Notes under the pieces: generated by a model
What the model saw: only the letters and a program-made list of their open reading frames with translations
Database searches by the model: none
Told to the model about the DNA's origin: nothing
Assembly: GCA_022578605.1 (NCBI GenBank)
Contig: MU394098.1
Location: forward strand, 124,001-188,000
From: Camillea tinctor
Taxonomy: Eukaryota > Ascomycota > Sordariomycetes > Xylariales > Xylariaceae
Direction: 5' to 3'
Length of the DNA stretch: 64,000 nt
In this document: in pieces, positions 12,712 through 27,420 of the stretch
Layout: every line of letters starts with the position of its first letter
How positions within the stretch are numbered: position 1 is the first letter of the stretch
Translations under genes and position numbers: made by a program

Positions 12712-15600
12712 AAATGTGGAACTAGTTACCCGCCTCACAAGCGCAACGATAATTAAAGCAGAAAAACAAGAACACGAGACGACCCAATATTACTGGGAAT
12801 ATTACGACCGTTTTTGCTCCACACTCTTAGTGGCCAATTGCCCAGTACGACTTGTCTAATTATAGAACTCCAAGCAAGGCATAGCCCAAAACGATTCTTA
12901 GAGTCGTGCATCCCCTCGTCGACAGTGCACACAAAGCACAGTTTCATACTGCGAAGGGCTTTTTACTTACATTATCGACTAGCCCTAAACTCCCTTTGTC
13001 CATATGGTGGCTTTCTTTTATGTCTTTTTTTCTTGCAATATCCTGGCGTTTTACGGTTTGGAGTACATAAGGTCATGGGCTATGGGAGCTTCGCACTGCA
13101 TTGGTGATGAAAAGGAAACCATGGAAGAAAGGGCATTGAATGTCACGGCCGAAAACAAGACCTTACACAGCTCTACAAAGAAAATAAGGGCTTTGTTAAT
13201 AATACACGTGTATATACATCTTGGGGTTCATAGAACCTTTTGTTGTTGGGAGATGGGGGGTAATGAACGGATGCATAACCGCTCTTCGGGGTTGATTACC
13301 CAGGGTCGAAGAAGATGGTACCAATTCGGTAGAGGTATCCGGATCCGGCTGGATAGCAGAGGATGTGATACCCACCCAGCCACCCCCCGAGTGGTTTGAG
13401 GGAGCAAGACGGAAAGAAAGGGGAAGTAGATAGATGCGAAGACTACTGCTATTACTATAGCATTTTTTTGTTAAACAAAGATACCTATCAAGGTGTCGCT
13501 CGAACCCAATCAATCAACCCATCCATCCAACCAATCCCTCAGTTCATACATTTTCCCATTACAATAAGTAGCAATTAGGATACAGAATATTATAACTAAT
13601 ATATGACCTTTTCCCCCTTGAAAACTTATTTATTTTCATGTGAAATTTTTCTTTTTTTTTTCTTCTTTTTGGTTGTAGCCTCGTAGGAATTTCTTTTCCG
13701 TTGTATTCCCAGTTAGCGTACCTATCGTGAACCCCTCCACCGTTAAGCGCAACCCAGGGGCAGCTTAGTCTTTTTTTTTTTGTGTATCCAAATAGGTACC
13801 TTGGTGTATAAGCACCCTTTTCCTTTCTCCTTGTTTTAAGCTCTAAATGATCCATGTTACCCCAATATACAATTTTAGGGGTATGTAAGCAGGTTGGTAG
13901 GGCAGGTTCACGGTCATCAAAAATTCCACTCCCATGGATTCGGGTCGGGTCGCGTTCGCGTTCGCGTTCAAGCTCAAACTCATCTTATATAGCGAAGGGT
14001 TGACTAACCTCCTCAAGGATAGGTTAACCTTACATATTCAAGTTAGGTTAAAGTTGGGTTACAGGAACGTGATTTGGCTTCTGGCTCGAGCGTTCTTACA
14101 TATCTAGATAGTGTAGGTTAGATAGTAGATAGACTAGTAGATCAGATGAATGTAGATGGTGTAGATGCATGTGTGTGTGTGTGTGTTGTTTTCGATTATT
14201 GAGTTAGATGATCACGACTAGTGCTTATTTCACGACGGAGCTAACCTATAAGTAGTTATAACCTTATGGCTTGTTTAGATGGATGGATGGATGGATGCCA
14301 TGCAGCTTTCATCTCATCCATTGCGGCTACATACCATATGTAACGTCGTCTATTTTATCTGTCTGGCCTGTCTATTTGTCTGTATTCGTCTAGGTTAGTG
14401 CACATACGTAAGCCACCCCCCTTCCCCTTTTCCCCCTCCCCCTCCTCCTCCCCCTTTCCCGCCTTGGATGGAAGTGGACGCTAAACCAGAATCATGGGCT
14501 CTTATGCAAGGTACACGAGCCGTCTTATCCGTTTTCTATCGATTTTCCTGTCTATTCCCCCACTAATCGATTGATAATTACATAGATTTCCATACTATTC
14601 TCATTCCCGATCCTCCACTTACCATCCGCGACCACGCTCCTTTAGGCTAAGTTGGGTTGGGTTAGTTAAGTCCGTTTTGGACATGGCTTTGTGTGGACAT
14701 AGAACCTTGATTCTTTTATGGTAAGGTGCACCGTAAATGATATGAAAATAGGTGGGCTGTATGGAGCGGGGCTAAGTATGGGAATAAAAGATCATAACCT
14801 TCATTGTGAGTTTTATATAAGATAGATATGTTAGTGGTAACTAGCGGATAGATCGTGGTAGAAGTTCTATAGAGTTTAGGGTTAGTTTCAAAACTCTTCA
14901 CTCATCGTACATACCTGCCTTCACCTATTATTTGTGAGCGTTATTGTCTGTGAAAAAGAAAAAAACCTTCGTCCGCCGTGTTCTTGTTCTACCCGATTTC
15001 GTATAATACGCGTATCGTGCTCCCGGGTAAGCTTATGCGACGTGGGACGCGATTCCATACCAACCCTCTCTCTCCCTCTTCCTCCTATCCTTCCCTAGTA
15101 GATTATGAGAGCGCGCGGGGGACATCTCGTATTGAATATTACTTCCCTATCTCATTCTGCGAATGAAGTCAATTGACGCGCGTCTTTTTCGAATTTAAGT
15201 TTGATAAATAAGCACACTCATGGGCCTAGAACGCGCGCACGTGTGATATCTTACAGGAAGAGGTTTTGCCTGTCTGGGAAGTTTGAGGAATAAGGGGAAT
15301 ACCGTCGGCGGCGCAGTGTGGGGGAAATCCGTCCCCAACAGGTATAATCCTGCAGCCTCTTGCGAGTATTCGCACAACAGTTCAAGGTCACGGGCACATG
15401 TAGCGAGGCTATCCCATGTATTGTAAGAAGCTCGTTATTCTCCCAGTCCTGGGTTCTTTGGCTCATAGTCTCGCTCCTTTATATCATCCTACATTCTTAT
15501 AATATGTCTAAAAGCTGTTACTCCTTCAAAAAAAAAACGATGAAACGAAACTTGAGAATAACTTAGAAGCCTTCCAAAAGCTTTTGCTCACGTAAGAGGA
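12712..15600. other. Intergenic region with simple repeats
   Basis: Downstream of the acyltransferase I see no supportable gene. The stretch holds low-complexity elements: three to four copies of a GCGTTC hexamer near 13950-13969, a TG dinucleotide run near 14170-14187, a GATG/GGAT tetranucleotide run near 14278-14297, and a long C/T tract near 14415-14460. The short frames at 13004-13399 and 13559-13855 start at weak or non-ATG codons and have no recognisable motif. Confidence 0.55.
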
Positions 15601-18600
15601 GACGAATATGATGTGCTTCTATAGTAGCCTCGCTTTTGAGACAGTGCCTCGTCGGTGTCCAAGCCATCATCTCAGTCCCAGTTTCATGAGTGTCTACCTC
15701 AGAATACATACCTAATAGTTATCCGATCTCTAATTATTCAGCCAGATGTCCTCTACAACGCGAAATATTTCACCTGCAATGATGTTATAGGTTATATTAT
15801 TTGGTGCTAAGGGGATGGGAGTAGCATAGGATAGGAAGCCTCGAGACATGTGAAGGATAAGGATAGGTTTTATTTGCAAAAGTGACTTTAGTGGTATGAT
15901 ATGTATGGTTTTGACCCATTGCGCAATGTCTCACTCAACCCTTATATAAGGGTTCACGTCGCGAGATTTTATTTTACAGGACAAGCCTGGGAGGAATAAG
16001 TGGCGTTAATTCCCACGGAGCTATAACAGCAGATATTGCTCTTGCTATTTTCTGCTTAGCAAGCTGCAGACACGCTGTCATTTTAATTCCCGCTCAGCTT
16101 GCGAAACTGTATATATATCTCTACCTCTGGTATAGCTCTACCCACGAAGCACAAGGAATGGCAGACATCCTTTAGTATCTTACGCTGCTGAACCTTTTAG
16201 TTCAGGTGATGTAAGGATATGACTGCACAAGATTAGGCAGGGTTACTACTCAGTGCATGATACATGCCATTCTTTACAGGCTGCTTCCAATAATATTGTT
16301 TGCCTTTCCCAATTCTGTCCACCTTGTATCAACCTCTCTTATATCCAGGCCGACACACCCACAATGGTCAACACCCAAATCATACTAGGAACAGATCAAT
16401 CTCTATAAAAATATCCATTTTGAAATTTGGTGTTATCTCCTCCCTCCATTAAAAGATCATATAAGTCACCTAATAGCTACAAGTGTCTAATGAAATTAAG
16501 CTAAGTGTTTATATAAGATCACACTTCTTGCTAAGACTGTTAGAATATGAGGTTACCACCTCACTATACAATACTATTACATGATATATATATATATAGC
16601 AGGGTTACTCTCCCCTCAGACTCTCTCTTGGACTAGTATACTTTATCCTTTCCTCTCACTGTTGTCACACTGTAATAAAGACAGCTTGTCTGCATTGTAT
16701 CACTATCGCCATGAAAGTCTATCTATGTCTATTTTATAATTTCTTTTATCGTGGAAGTGAAATATTCTAGATACTTAGGTCGACTAAGTTATTTCGGTAC
16801 AGTACTAGCAGTTTATAAGATTAGTGAATGATATATGAAATATGCCCCCCAGGATATACAAGCACTAGTCTGAAGCGTGGAATAAAGTATCTTGGGTCTG
16901 TACTACTTAGGCTTCTTATATAAGGGACATGTTGAGTGACTCGTAGCATTTAAATCTCATAGTTATAGTGAGTATTAATGTCATTAGAATTTATAAAAAG
17001 ATGGCACAACGATTATGGAATGTACATAGCATAATATATATATATATATTTAACTATGAGTATCCCTAAGCCTCTAAGAAAATGCCACCTATCAACCGTT
17101 TCTCTGTCTAGTAGTAACTATGTACATCTTATAAAGGTAGGTTAAAGTAACTGCAAGAACTAAAAATACAGATACACATTATTACAACTAATTTATATAA
17201 GAGTACGGTATGTGTACCGGTCGTCATCGTATCCTCAGGCTCAATCTCTCAAAAAGCCTCACTGAGTACTCAGATCTAGTCCGCGGACTCTGCTAGTGAT
17301 GAAAGCGATGCTGTATAGGCAGGTAACTAGATATAATTATAGCTGCCAGGTGTACCATATATTGAACATGCTTTCTGTCACGAATTGGTTTGACAACCAA
17401 CTGACCCAAGTGATAAAAGATTCACACAACGACCGAGTAGTCATTGTGGCCCAATTCTGTACTACATGGCTACCCCCTTGGCTGGGAAGGAACACTTTCT
17501 ATTCTTCTAGTTATGTTGCTAAGTGTCGAATCTTACCTTCTGCTTCTAAACTCTATACACCGCAACCCTTCTCGAAACGATCCTACCCAGATTAGTTAGG
17601 TAGATTTGTATTCCCATTACTTACCTAGGTAGTCATCCTCTGATAGGAGAATAGTACGTTTCTCTAACAAGGAAATACTTGGTTGTTCCGATACCTTTCT
17701 GTATTTACCATAGCCTCAGTCGCAGGAATAGTTAGTAGGTGCCACATACTTACTACTAGCTGGCCTGAGTCCGGGTTTGACGTCTTTCTCGAAGCCTGGT
17801 ATACTTGAATTAATACGGTTGTAGTTCCTTGAACAGTTATATATATATGCCTATTTAGGGCATGGTATGTCTTCCATGCTAGCTAGCCCTTAACCTCTCT
17901 TAGATATATGTGTCAGTATCATAGATTATTGGCACTGCATCTATTTATATTGAAGTCTCATTCCTACCAGTGCCCTTGTAAGATATAATGTCTAACTATT
18001 CTAAGAAGCTTTTATACATTTATTTAAAAACAGATGTCTACAAGTAAAATTATGTCAGTTTGAATAATAAGCTTTTTTCCGTATTATAAGAACAGAATCA
18101 ATTCTGTGCTCACCCATGAGTAATTGGAATGCTTCGTGATAATACTTGTTACAGAGACGTTTTAGCCATCTCTGTCAGTTTACGAAGTAGCTACCTAAGT
18201 ACCTATATGTAAGTGTTATTTATGAAGTTTGTGTACTAACTAATAAGGCTCTAAAATAAAGTATAATGGAGATATATAATCAATTCTAGTATTATGTACT
18301 ATTTAAAAGAATACCTGTAAATAATCACACTCGTTAATAGTAATACTGTCGAGAGTATATAAATCGAACTTATGAAGATATTATAGGTGCGTTCTATCTT
18401 GTATAGGACTATAGCTAACTTAAACTTTATGCAAGCGGTTCACATATTATATCACGCTTCTGTATACGAAGTTACCACGAATATTTCAAGATTCTTGGGA
18501 GTGCAATTGTTTATTTTCTGCGACTAAAGCTTGTACGTTGGTCTCAACGTGTGTATCAGCAGTTGGGCACAAACGGAGTGTACTCATAGGCACTCCCACT

Positions 18601-21600
18601 CTATTAGCACCTAAATGTAGTTAACCGCGAAAATGGTCCAGGGTTTCAGCTATGGATGAGGTCAACGCTCAACGTTCCCCAATAAGAAAACATAAACGTA
18701 TCCTGTTGCATACATGTTGCATACACTGACTGGAGTCAAGTGACCGCAGTGCTTTGCAGAAAAGTCAATAGATAATGCAGAGAAAAAGGCCTGGTGAATC
18801 GAAGAGGTTCCTAATTGGTGCTAAGATGGGCGGTATAGGTTATCCTTACCATCTATACTGGGGCACTCGTGCAGCAACGGCGATGCATATTCGTGCCGAA
18901 AAGGTGACCTTTTTGTGCTCGGGAAGGTAATTCGGATCGAAGTCGGGTTATTTCATAAATCTCTCAATAAACAGTTACCTTCCAATTCCAATCACGAAAC
19001 AAGCACGACCCTGGCATTCAATATACGTTATACAGTGCGCGCCACCCACCCCAATTTTCAACTCCCCTTGTCCTTGTCACCAACTCATATCCCCCCCTAT
19101 AGAAAAAGGGATCAAGCTCAAGTGTAAAAAGCCGATAGTGAGCCTGTTATAGAGGGAAAATGAGGAATGTTTCAATTGACAAACAACTAAGATTTATAAA
19201 CAGGTGGTTTATCAAAGAATATCAGAGAAGATCAATAACTGAAGAAACGTAAGGTCGGTTCGTACTACATAGATTGTGTAGTATTTGATACTAGTTGAAT
19301 GATTAGAACAGTATAGTTTGAAGAATTGTCATTGCAAACTTCCCCTTTTATTAAAATTTACAGCTGAACTAATAATATATTTTAAAATGTTGAAATGCTA
19401 TGATTTCTCCCAATCATTTAATTATTACAACAAAATCTAATCCCTTCAATAATAGTCGAGCCTTAGTGTTTTAATCCGTATAATGGGTAGTGATTTTTTC
19501 TATCAATAGAGATACCAAAATATGGCATCAGGGTTTACATATGAGGCGGTTCAAGGTCTTAATTATTCTTATATACAGTAACCCACGCTTATTATCCAAT
19601 AATACGCAAAGCTTTCGATGAGGTATGACGCATACGTAGTCGAGGATGCTATGAAAGAGGAGGGGGAGTTTCCTGCCTTCTTGATCGCACTAGGTTAACA
19701 AGTTGTGCTTGTGCAAGAGTATATAGAATTGAAGTTTTCGTGTTAAGGATGACAAACTATGGGGTACAGGGAACAAAGAGTATCCCTAAGTGTAAGTTAC
19801 AGTATCGAAACAGGTAGTGATAATTAAATTTAGTTTCCACCTAACCTCGAGATTATCATTTCATTTATTGACCAAAGGTGACTTTAGGTATATACACATA
19901 CTTTAGTTGAAGATGGCAGAACGTTACCACACGATCTAAGAAGCTTCACTGGACGCATCATGTTAAGAAATACATACAATCCGTAATACATAATGGGTTC
20001 TCTATAAAAGATTCAAGTTCATATCCAGTTCGTGCGCTTAGCTTCGGATAAACCTTTAACAGTTCTTATATCCAATATGCTGTGCATCCATCACGTCCCA
20101 TGGTATATGACGATAGGGCGCTAGATAGAAATATATTGGCGAGTGACTCTTTGAAAAGTAACTTCTCAATTGACTGATATTAACTAAACTTGTCCCATCG
20201 TAAAGTGTTTCGTGTGACCATTTGACTGGAAAAGGGAAAAGAAAACAGGTTCTACATAATACTTAGGGCAGACAATCTATTGTTGATTGATTGCCCGGCT
20301 TTCTCAAAGGTGGCAAAAGTCATGTTTTCCATATAAGCGAGCATAACTCTCCATATTGACGGGCTTCATATTGTGACACCATTACGGGAGGCTGGGCGTC
20401 GTACAACTCGCGGTCACACTCGAGCTGTCACAAACTGACGATGATAGGACACTCGTATTTGTGGATGGTACTATAACGGGAAGCAACACCATAAGCTGTT
20501 ATCAGCGGAGATGATGGTTTCGAATTTATGACTGTTCATTAGAAAGAACCCTTGAATGCGATATCCCCATGCCCCCTCCCTTTTTTAGGTGTAATTCTAT
20601 CCACTTCGTCTCTCTAGGTACTAACCTTCATACAAATGTGCATTTCGATTCTGCGATGGAGACTTAATGGTCAGCCATTATTCATGTACGTTCCAATATA
20701 ATCTCTAATGAGTAGGTATGTAATATAGATATACTCCAATTCATACTTGCAGAGCGACATTTACTTCTAACTAAAACATGATTTCGTTATGAAGTCAACA
20801 ATCAAGAGTCCTCAATCAACCAATAGGTTATCTTGTAGTCACATCATGCATAGTATTAAGAAAATCATTAGTGTTTTGATCATGACCTTCAAGATTTATC
20901 TGCCTGTCGATGATGCTCTATAAATCCGGACGCTGTAGAAATCAGATTAAGGCCATAGTAAAACAGGTTTTAAATATGTGTCTATGATAACATTGAATAG
21001 AACGCGCAGCTTAACATCTTGGGTTCTTCATCGGATATGCATACCATTTCGGTTTGACTTTGCGATCTCGTGAAAAGGACTGCCAATAATAAGCACGGAG
21101 TTACTACAACCTGGGAGGTAAATAAGCAAAGATGATGTCAATTCGGCGAAACTCTCACCCTGCCTTACTTACGTCTACTTACTATATCTATGTTTTTATT
21201 TGAAATTGGCAATAATTATCAAAAGTTAGCAAAGGAGAACTGTCAGCTCATGCAAAATGGTGTCACAAATATGCATGTTGTTGACTGGTGCTATATTAAG
21301 ACTCATGATGGATATTAAGTAACTAAGGAATAGCACGAATGGGTAGTATTCTGCTTGGTTTTTTTTTTTTTTTTTTGCGTTACCGGGGTGTATCTTGACT
21401 GTTGTTTAAAGCATAATGGTTTCGAAAGTTTCAAAGTCTCTAGTTTCAACGGATTTTACTCCATGACTAGGGCTTTGAGATATTTCTTATAATGAAATAC
21501 ATCATAGTTACGTAGGTGGCTGACGAGACGCGGACCGAATTCCGTTGAATCTAGTTGAACAGTATCACGAGATTCTAGGCATTTGGCCGATGCAGTTGAC

Positions 21601-24600
21601 GATTGGTTGAATATGTTACTAATGTATATGTATGCAGTCTATATACTCACTTTGCCTCTATTCTGTACAGGAAAGAAAAAAAAAGCAATTATACAGCCAA
21701 GGCTTTACCGTTATAAGCACGTATGCAGCAGACAGGATCACGGCATATAATCTACAAACAGGGATCTTGTCCAACTTACCTACCCCAGATCAAGATAGTT
21801 TTATGTGCGTCAAGGAGTCCAGCGCTAACCTAACCGAAGATGGCAAGTTCGGCGAGGGATACCCTCTGGACCCTTTAGTCCCTGATCCTTGTTTCTTCAG
21901 CTAGTGTAAGTTCCTTGTTCTGGGGTTTTCCATTCTCACCCTTTTCCTGCCTCTGAGAAAGAAGAGAGCTATTTGTACACCGAGAATGCGGGGACTGCAA
22001 AGACCATGAGCCTAGGATCGAATGCAATAGCCTCGCATCAATGATTGGATCCCATTCTCGAGCTAGTATAAAAGAACCCCATCTTGCAGAAAGTTGCAGT
22101 GCCGGGACCGGTTGGGACCACATGTGGGATGTTACTTGATCGGAGATAATTCGTACGTTGCTTTTGGGTGGAGCATTAACCACCATCGTGCCAAAGAGGT
22201 GAAGCTAATAGAAGGAATAAATATATTGTCTGTGATATCTCGAAGTTGTGATGTTGGATACGAATAGACTCAAATCAATTATTCTCGAAAATCACTCCAA
22301 GAGTTCTTCAGATAGGGGTCAACTTTGAGTTTCTGACTTGAATTCTTTAATGCTCTGGTTTGGTCGCAGATTGTAGATAACCTGTATAGGTAAGCAGACG
22401 ATTAATATAGATGATATCTACCTCCGCGGATTGGGTACTCCTTCGAATTATGCAAATATATATACCTAGCTAATTACGTAAATAGGATTTAGGTATACAT
22501 CGAAGCAATATTACATAGGTAGATAGGTATGTAGGTACTTACCTAGGTATATTTAGGTAAATGCAACAAGAACAACAACACTAGGTTAAAGGTTTATTTC
22601 TAGCTTAACAATGACGGAGTCGGGTCTAGATATCATGCATAGTAATATCGCTATATAAACAACAGGACTAAATAGTGCATACAGATGTGTTCAAACCCAT
22701 TACTTTACACACAAGTCTATTCAGTAAGCGTTGGATAAGATAAAGTATGGAACTTCCTTCAACGTGACTAAGTTGGCGTTGAATATCGTATTGTTTATAC
22801 CTCATCAGCAAGGAATTAATAAGTGACACGGAAAGACGAGCAACATGCATTTGTCAATATTGCCAGAAATGTGTCTATTATTGGTGGTAAATTCGAGTGC
22901 CGCTGCTTGACGTCAAGTGATGAGTTGTACACGAGATGAGCATGAACGTTATGAAGTGTCAGCGCTTTTTTTATTCTACGTAGATCTGCTGCTTCGTAAA
23001 CCCCCACGCTGCCCATGGAGGCTATGCTTATGGACCGAAAATCTCCAATTCACGATTCAAGCAAGTATGGACTCGGAAAAATGACCCAGAAAAAAGTCCA
23101 TGGATTGACTGGTTCTTCACGCATTGAATCGGCAGAAAAAGGAAGGACGTAGATAGGAAGATCTTGTGCCGTTACGTGACATTACAATCACCGTGGAGCC
23201 CCTGCAATACATTATTCTCCGGCCCTATTCGGTATGACCGAGTATCAAAAAGCCTTCAACACGAAGTTGGGACGCACGTAGCCAAGTGGCGGTTCGTGGC
23301 CCGGGTACGACAGAAAAGCCTTCAACTCAATTGCCGATGGACAGGACATGGGAATTTATCGGAGTGAATATCCCATCTCACCGCATTCGTACTAGGGAAC
23401 CCTCTTTTTGTAGACGTCTCACCGCAGATCTCGATAGGCATCTCATCTATCTACAGAGTTCCATGGATTACCCGTTCCCAACAGGGGCCATGTGATCCTC
23501 GATCTAAGGCAGGAACCTTGATCGTCCCATTACCACCTCATCTCATCCCATACGGGTACCGATCATGCGCCCTGACCTGGAACCGGCCAAGTGTGGAGGT
23601 AATGCAATAGTCCGGGTTTGGTACAGGCATTGTAATTCTCACTCTCGCATCGTTCCCTTCGATACATGATACATACCTACGTGTAGGAGGGGTTTTGCGT
23701 ATAGCAGGGGCCAATCTCTGGTACCGACAATCAGCTAAAGGTGGGTTGGATAGGAAGACTGCCCACTCAGAGCTACGGTCAGAGTCAGGGGGTTCCAGCT
23801 CCCCGGTTACAATTCGATATCAACAGCGAAATATCTCGACTCCCGTCAGCAAGATTACCTACGATATCGAGCTACGCATCGGATGGCGGTGGGTATTCAC
23901 CCAATGTTCTGCTTTGGCTGTTCGATCTTGACTCGCCACCCCCACAAGGAATATCGACGGGCTGATTCACTGATTCCTACACAAGTACGTACATCTAGAT
24001 GGGGTCAAATTGGCCTGGTAGGCATATTGTCCTTCCTTGGCGGGTAGTTAGGATCATCCCAAGAAATGGTAAAAGGAGCTTGTCATTGCCTTTATAATAC
24101 ATCTCTTATGATCATTTTTGTCCCATCGCAATACGCTGATCACCACTTGTCGGGATGGTACTTCCGATTAATTCTCCTCTTTCTTTCCCGTTGATCTTCC
24201 TCATGCATCATCTTGCGTTGCCATCCCCCCCCAGCTGACTGGATTATAAGTTTCCCTTTTAGCCTTATATACTGGTCTTCTGGGTTTATGGGTGGCTGCG
24301 ACACGGATAGATGCATTAGTCTATACGAAAGCTGGTCCGCACCCCTGACCACCACGCTGGGAAATTGAGCAGATGTTTGTGCTGCCGCGTGGGATGCTCT
24401 GAAACGAGCAAGGGTGCATCGTGTCCCCCCTGCGCAGACGAACGTTGAGGTATCTGGGCCAGCTTGCGGCGTCCTTATGTGGTAAGAGATAATGGCACCC
24501 TTGCTGAAAATGGGATCGATGAGATATCCGAAGACTCTATACCCGTCGATAATGCAACGGTTGGGGTGTTTCTTCAGATCCAAAGCTGCATTAACATGTG

Positions 24601-27420
24601 GGCGATATATGGTACGTGCTGACCGCTGGATCCGTGCCACAGTCTTGCGTTCTAAACTACTTGCCGCAAAAAACATTGGTTCGTCACATTAATCATAGTA
24701 GCAGAAAGTAGGGACCCTTGGTGTTCGTATGGCTCATAAAAAGCTCCAGATAAAATACCCGTAACGGCAAGGCCCCTGGACTACGAGATAGATCGCTTGA
24801 ATTTGATTCTGGTACGAGGCTGGCAATAATTACAATGCAAGCATAACAAATGTTACGCCAGATCCTTGGCTTATTCTGTTTCCCTGTTCGACTAATGCAG
24901 TCGATGTTACCCAACGTCGTAGTGATCAAAGGGCAGCAAAATTCCCCGAACCTCTCTTGGCCGATCAATTACTAGTACTTATTGGACAATCCGGAAACGT
25001 ACCGGAAATGAATGCAAGCCTCCTCTAGTAAGAATATAGCTGTGACGCCTTCATTGACATTGTATCGCTGGAAAAATATTTCATAAGTATGTTACCAGGT
25101 CGCTAGGTGATGTGGAGGTCGACTCCTATCTTTCTGGGGTATTGAATATCAGGTCAGAAAGTTCCTGGTTCGCATTACACGTCTACATATAACTTATTAA
25201 TTAGTATGTATTAGTAACCAGCCGCAGACCTGTGTGCCAGGGTCCTGAGACCTCACCTGAGATGTCGAGGATTCGTTAGTGTAGCCTGCTGATCCTTCAT
25301 CCGCGTCCCAGCGGTTTGGTTCCATCCCCGGAAATATGAATGTGACATCTGCACAACAGAAACGCCACACCACCGGCTCATGTTTCTGATTTTAACTTCA
25401 TATGAACTGGCAGGCGTTGTAACGATCCTTGATGTAAGCGAAGCCTAGCTAGGGGCGGAAAACTCGATTGAATACCACCGTAAGCCACCATGGTCCAGTT
25501 TATCCCCTCACAGCGCAGGGGGCTGGGAATTTCCCTCGAGGACGTTGATGAAAAGTGATAGAATTGCACAGTCGCGGAAAACCTAAACTCTTTTCCCCAA
25601 CTGGTTTCATGTTGGGCCGATATTCTAGAATGGTCTGGCATCTCAGCTACGCCAGCCCAACATGCGGGCTGATGTTGGCGTCAGCTGACTAGTGTAAGAA
25701 GCAATATGGACGAATCCTGTAGTCGATCCATCTGCCCCTCATGAGCCGAGATAGCATACATTAACACCCAGCACAGACCGAGTCTGGTCTTTGCCCGGGT
25801 AATGTTGGGTAGATGTGTCAAGATGTTCTGGAACTGACTTAAAGAACAGCGACCAAACTCAACCTACAAATATCTAATCAATCCTTTAATTTTTGCACCT
25901 AAGAAGGATCTCTTGGCGTAGTTGTTGCTCCCCCATTGAACCTTTTTAGCCCCTGAGTTTGAAACACTTCTGAGATTCATGGGAATCGCGTAAGACCGCT
26001 AGTAAGCTATCTCGCTATAGAGTAGTTCGCGCAACGGCTCGAACCGTGGGGGTGTGTACGAAAAGGTGGATAGGGGGGGTGATATTTTCAGACCTCGCCG
26101 GCGTGCTGACAAAACAATGGCGCAGGCGGTCGACGAATGATAACCATAGGCTTTCCAACCCTCCCACGGTCAGCGTTGTGGCTTGGCCACGACTCCCTTG
26201 GCTTTTATGTTTTCAGTCATATACGACAAAATCGGGCTTTTATGGAACGAATGACCCTGTCATAACGACAACTCGAATTCTCGGGGTGATGCGAACGTCG
26301 ACCTTGTCACCTTGTCTTCATTGCTAACCTAGGTCTCCTTGGTTCTGAAGCCGGCTTAGCCCGCCCAATTTTCCACCTCTAATTTTGGACCTCAACCCGC
26401 TCAACCCGCACATTTGCATCTCCAACTGCTTGGAGAGCATATGGGTCACGTAGATGGAAGCATTGACGAGTCCCCATGCTCGGTTGCGTAAACTACTGAA
26501 TCTCGGTTCCGTGACGGCATCGGGCGGCAACATGAAGGCATTAGGGCGAGAGGGGAAGAAGGAAAGACGAAAAGGAGCCAAGGGGTTCTCGAATAAAGTG
26601 GTGGACTAAGGCGATGGGGGAGGTTTTGAAGGGATACAAACCCATCCGCCCGGATAGGTTCTCTAGTAACCCCCGGCAGACCCCGGCCAACCTAGTGCCA
26701 GACCGTCACTCTCGCCTACAACGGGTATCTTGTCCGAACGCCCGGACCAGATGACCAACTGGGTCAATCTCCATCGCCTGCAGGCAATAGCGCGGCTCTC
26801 GACAAGCCAGCATTGCATATATCTCACGGCTTTATGGCCCTCCCATGGCTCAGCATAGGTCGTCCGTTCGCATTGGGGCAGGGATCTTATGGCCGGTAAT
26901 CATACGCGGACAGCGTGGAGTGGCGAGGGGTAGCTTCTGCAGCCAGCCCTTTTTGGATTCGAATCAGCCCGACATTGACGTCTTCTATGAGTGAACGACG
27001 GTTGCTCACCGCACGGTGTATTCCCAGGATTTTCTTATTATAATCTGACCTCGCTCTCTCAGCCATCGACCGGGGTCCAGGAGATCTTCGTTCTTTGCAG
27101 CCTATAGCTGTGGATTTCAGCAGTCGTTTCTTCCCAAACCTCTTGCCCTCACATGAGATAACATGTCTCCGTTCTCCCAAAAGCACGTTCTTCAGACGTG
27201 TGTGTTTGTTGACTACTTGAAACTGGCTTTTATCAACTCTTATACTTGACCTTGACAGCCGTCCGCTGAAGAAAACCGGAGACCATACAGCCGGCTCCTA
27301 CGGCACAGAAACTCCTTCTCACATCACTCATATTTAATAAACTACAACGAGAAAAAAAAATCCTGGGTACATAGTTCGATCGCTTAGTTATTCCATATCA
27401 AAGCCTGAACTCGGTGGATA
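15600..27420. other. AT-rich, gene-poor stretch
   Basis: About 12 kb without a credible gene. From 15.6 to 22.8 kb the DNA is conspicuously AT-rich, with repeated TATATA tracts (near 16583-16597 and 17033-17050) and almost no open frame above 90 codons. This is the look of fungal AT-rich isochores built from decayed repeats, although I recognise no transposase or reverse-transcriptase motif. From about 23 to 27.4 kb composition becomes more balanced and a few unrecognised frames occur, the longest being 178 codons at 24140-24676 on the minus strand. None shows domains, introns or a coding pattern I can defend. Confidence 0.5.
15937..15954. repeat. Perfect 18-bp palindrome
   Basis: The sequence AACCCTTATATAAGGGTT is its own reverse complement with no loop, and the symmetry stops at both flanks. 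It contains a TATATA core. Similar half-words recur nearby (TTATATAAGGG near 16917 and TTATATAAG near 17193). No gene lies close enough to call it an operator. Confidence 0.5.

Noticed and set aside
24140..24676. 178-codon minus-strand frame
   Set aside because: Its end happens to read KYHPDK like a J-domain loop, but nothing around it fits a J domain and no other motif is present. It is treated as chance.
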